Shown: positions 63,301-64,000 of the stretch, piece by piece
How positions within the stretch are numbered: position 1 is the first letter of the stretch
Layout: each line of letters begins with the position of its first letter
Notes under the pieces: model-generated
Databases searched by the model: none
What the model saw: only the letters and a program-made list of their open reading frames with translations
Told to the model about the DNA's origin: nothing
Translations under genes and position numbers: made by a program
Source: Chitinophaga sp. YR627
GTDB taxonomy: Bacteria; Bacteroidota; Bacteroidia; Chitinophagales; Chitinophagaceae
Reading direction: 5' to 3'
NCBI RefSeq assembly: GCF_900114995.1
Contig: NZ_FOUX01000006.1
Location: 434,001-498,000 of the forward strand
DNA length: 64,000 nt

Positions 63301-64000
63301 GCCAAAGCAGTGGCCTCTCGTGTAAAAGCTACCTTGCTGATCATCGGCAGACGATCCGCTGAGGAAGTCGCTCCGCAGATACAAACACTCGAACAGTTGG
63401 GTAGTAAAGTATATTACTACTCCGCAGATATAAGCAGTAATAATGAACTGGACATTGTATTTACTGATATCAAAAAACGCTTTGATCGGTTGGCAGGTGT
63501 TATTCATAGCGCTGGCATCGGTAGTAGCGGAACGGCTATCGGAAAGCGCAATATTGCGGATATAGCAACAACCTTCGCGCCTAAAGTACAGGGTTCTGTT
63601 CTCCTGGAACAATACACCCGTTCACTCGATCCGGGTTTCTTCGTTGTCTTTTCTTCTGTTGCAGCATTGGTACCAGCCAGCGCAAGTGCTGACTATTCTA
63701 CGGCGAACGTATTCCAGGATGCCTTCGCAGCCTACTGGCGCAGGAAAGGTCGCAACTTCATTAGTGTTAACTGGCCGGACTGGAAAGAAACAGGACTGGC
63801 CTATAGAAAGACTTTACTGCAATCAGCAGAAGAAGTGATGCAGCGCTACTCTTATCTGGAGCCTATCGGCAATGCTGATGGTGTCGAGGCCTTCTTCAAG
63901 GCACTGGAACAGCAAAAGCCACGTTTCATCGTAGTGAAAGCAGATTTCAGAAACTTTATCATCAACCCATACTTTAAGATCGGTACGATCAAAAAGCAGC
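60352..64000 (+). CDS. Polyketide synthase: KS, non-catalytic AT, KR (3' end outside window)
   Basis: An open frame from ATG 60352, 27 bp after the preceding stop, runs off the right edge (1216 residues seen). The ketosynthase has Cys168 in DAACASS, His304 in EAHGTGT and His344 in SNIGHLG, all intact. The next segment has acyltransferase outline but reads GTGIG (581-585) where active AT has GHSxG, so the serine nucleophile is replaced by Gly583. It then has a ketoreductase with TGGHSGIG near residue 972 and Tyr1115 in ADYSTANVF. The module probably needs malonyl units from a trans-acting AT, none of which is visible. KS-AT-KR order and position after A-PCP imply one two-carbon extension with ketone reduction. 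Carrier and release domains would lie beyond 64000. Confidence 0.92.
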   Translation, partial: MLNNKDVAIIGMSGVFPEADDLGAFYENLKTGRDSVRPVSETRLGACSLDMSLVYRPFAYLERTDTFDHKYFRISKSEAEMMEPSQRICLEMAVKAIEHAGYKPEDLNGSNTAVYLASRTWAAIQYYLLANYDDNPNIFTGTLSSMIYGRISNWLNLQGPTMMIDAACASSLVAIKEAYDKLVQGEVDYAIAGGLGLNINLMKVTDHGHLGTYSPDARCKAFDASADGVVAGEGGGLVLMKRLEDAVRDRDTIYAIVKGGASSHNGSRSNGILAPSPQAQSLVIQQAWKNAAVDPATISYIEAHGTGTKLGDPIEFSAITEAFEKNGVKGKNCAVGALKSNIGHLGSGAGVGGVIKAALSLKNKQLFPSLHYKTPNPYIDFENTNAYINTSLKDWKSENGPRRCGVSAFGLSGSNAHLVLEEYENTATQEAPEHYVLKVSAKSPVALQNYITNISSFLNGVSNSWADALYTLNRGRSDFDYRVCFTADNKETLLQQLKNYAKAAQTVTPREVVLLLGNGGLPSATLSAYIKAYPVFAATFNSLCPGYPAVTPDEDLLVFATQYAICRQLQAFGIKFPVVIGTGIGKYISRVIKGELKAEDVPVLLKTDKERQPADKEKLRMIVRNLLEKNPSLFLELGADHTMSDLLKEWAGALNIPQNTIFSHAGTAGNLLSLFADLYNAGVTADWDEHYTGKNYHKVECPVYPFEKTRCWFTEPTWQQQETVSDWYYKLHWTHVAPKDKSLASLKDRLLLVFTDKEGVSDALVTILEEKGNRCVCVTPGTGFEMVSDKLFRVNYTDEKDYRLLSDSLHALYGKLDGIVYLSGFFKPVESELTVTDAQLQTAFYGLFNACKTFSNYFTKANFNLAVLTGNVHAVVEDDQQLSPIASLAPGMIKAALAEYYTLRTTCVDVDALNTSPLSIATLLSEELSGDDLVRFVAYRQGKRYVQELNRVDNTGQTNSTYQLEENGVYLLTGGHSGIGLEIAKAVASRVKATLLIIGRRSAEEVAPQIQTLEQLGSKVYYYSADISSNNELDIVFTDIKKRFDRLAGVIHSAGIGSSGTAIGKRNIADIATTFAPKVQGSVLLEQYTRSLDPGFFVVFSSVAALVPASASADYSTANVFQDAFAAYWRRKGRNFISVNWPDWKETGLAYRKTLLQSAEEVMQRYSYLEPIGNADGVEAFFKALEQQKPRFIVVKADFRNFIINPYFKIGTIKKQ

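Noticed and set aside
9581..63612. Many antisense open frames of 60-230 codons across the NRPS genes
   Set aside because: They lie opposite long coding domains with intact catalytic motifs, have no recognisable domains and follow the codon bias of the + strand genes.

Overview
Organism and overall content. The window reads as a Bacteroidota chromosome, most like a Chitinophaga-type soil bacterium. The grounds are the C-terminal tail of a Bacteroidota outer-membrane beta-barrel protein, promoters of the TTTG/TAnnTTTG type, an UpxY/NusG-like antiterminator heading a giant operon, a Bacteroidota-style class I lanthipeptide leader, and moderate GC. This is inference from family knowledge; no marker gene for the species is present. 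All supported genes lie on the + strand.

Left part (1-8458): a small ribosomal-peptide locus. It holds a full-length LanB dehydratase, a 59-residue precursor peptide that I read directly from the sequence, an S41 protease, a LytS/LytTR two-component pair and a LanC cyclase. A hairpin terminator separates the precursor from the genes behind it.

Middle (8459-9440): a 457-bp gene-free leader with a good Bacteroidota promoter and four copies of a 60-61 bp tandem repeat, then a specialised NusG-like antiterminator.

Right part (9471 to beyond 64000): one uninterrupted operon for a very large lipopeptide/polyketide. The 7123-residue first protein is FAAL-ACP, four C-A-PCP modules, an A-less module with FkbM, FkbH and VOC domains, and a final C domain. 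Three A-PCP-C proteins, a mixed protein carrying a methyltransferase-interrupted A domain and a fused TauD oxygenase, an A-PCP protein and a KS/dead-AT/KR polyketide synthase (cut by the window end) follow. Between them sit two free TauD oxygenases, a glutamine-dependent asparagine synthetase, an Asp/Glu racemase and a fused B12-dependent glutamate mutase, which look like a precursor-supply and tailoring island. Hand-read specificity codes give Lys-like, Orn, Gln, Val, (glycerate), X, X, X, Asp, Arg-like, Asp, then polyketide extension. Release domain, transporters and PPTase are not in the window.

How it fits together. The three regulated transcription units (precursor peptide, lanC, antiterminator plus NRPS operon) each carry the same 26-bp element, placed exactly 30 nt upstream of a TAnnTTT(G/A) box. 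This is direct sequence evidence that the lanthipeptide locus and the NRPS operon are co-controlled. The LytTR regulator encoded between them is the obvious candidate (inference).
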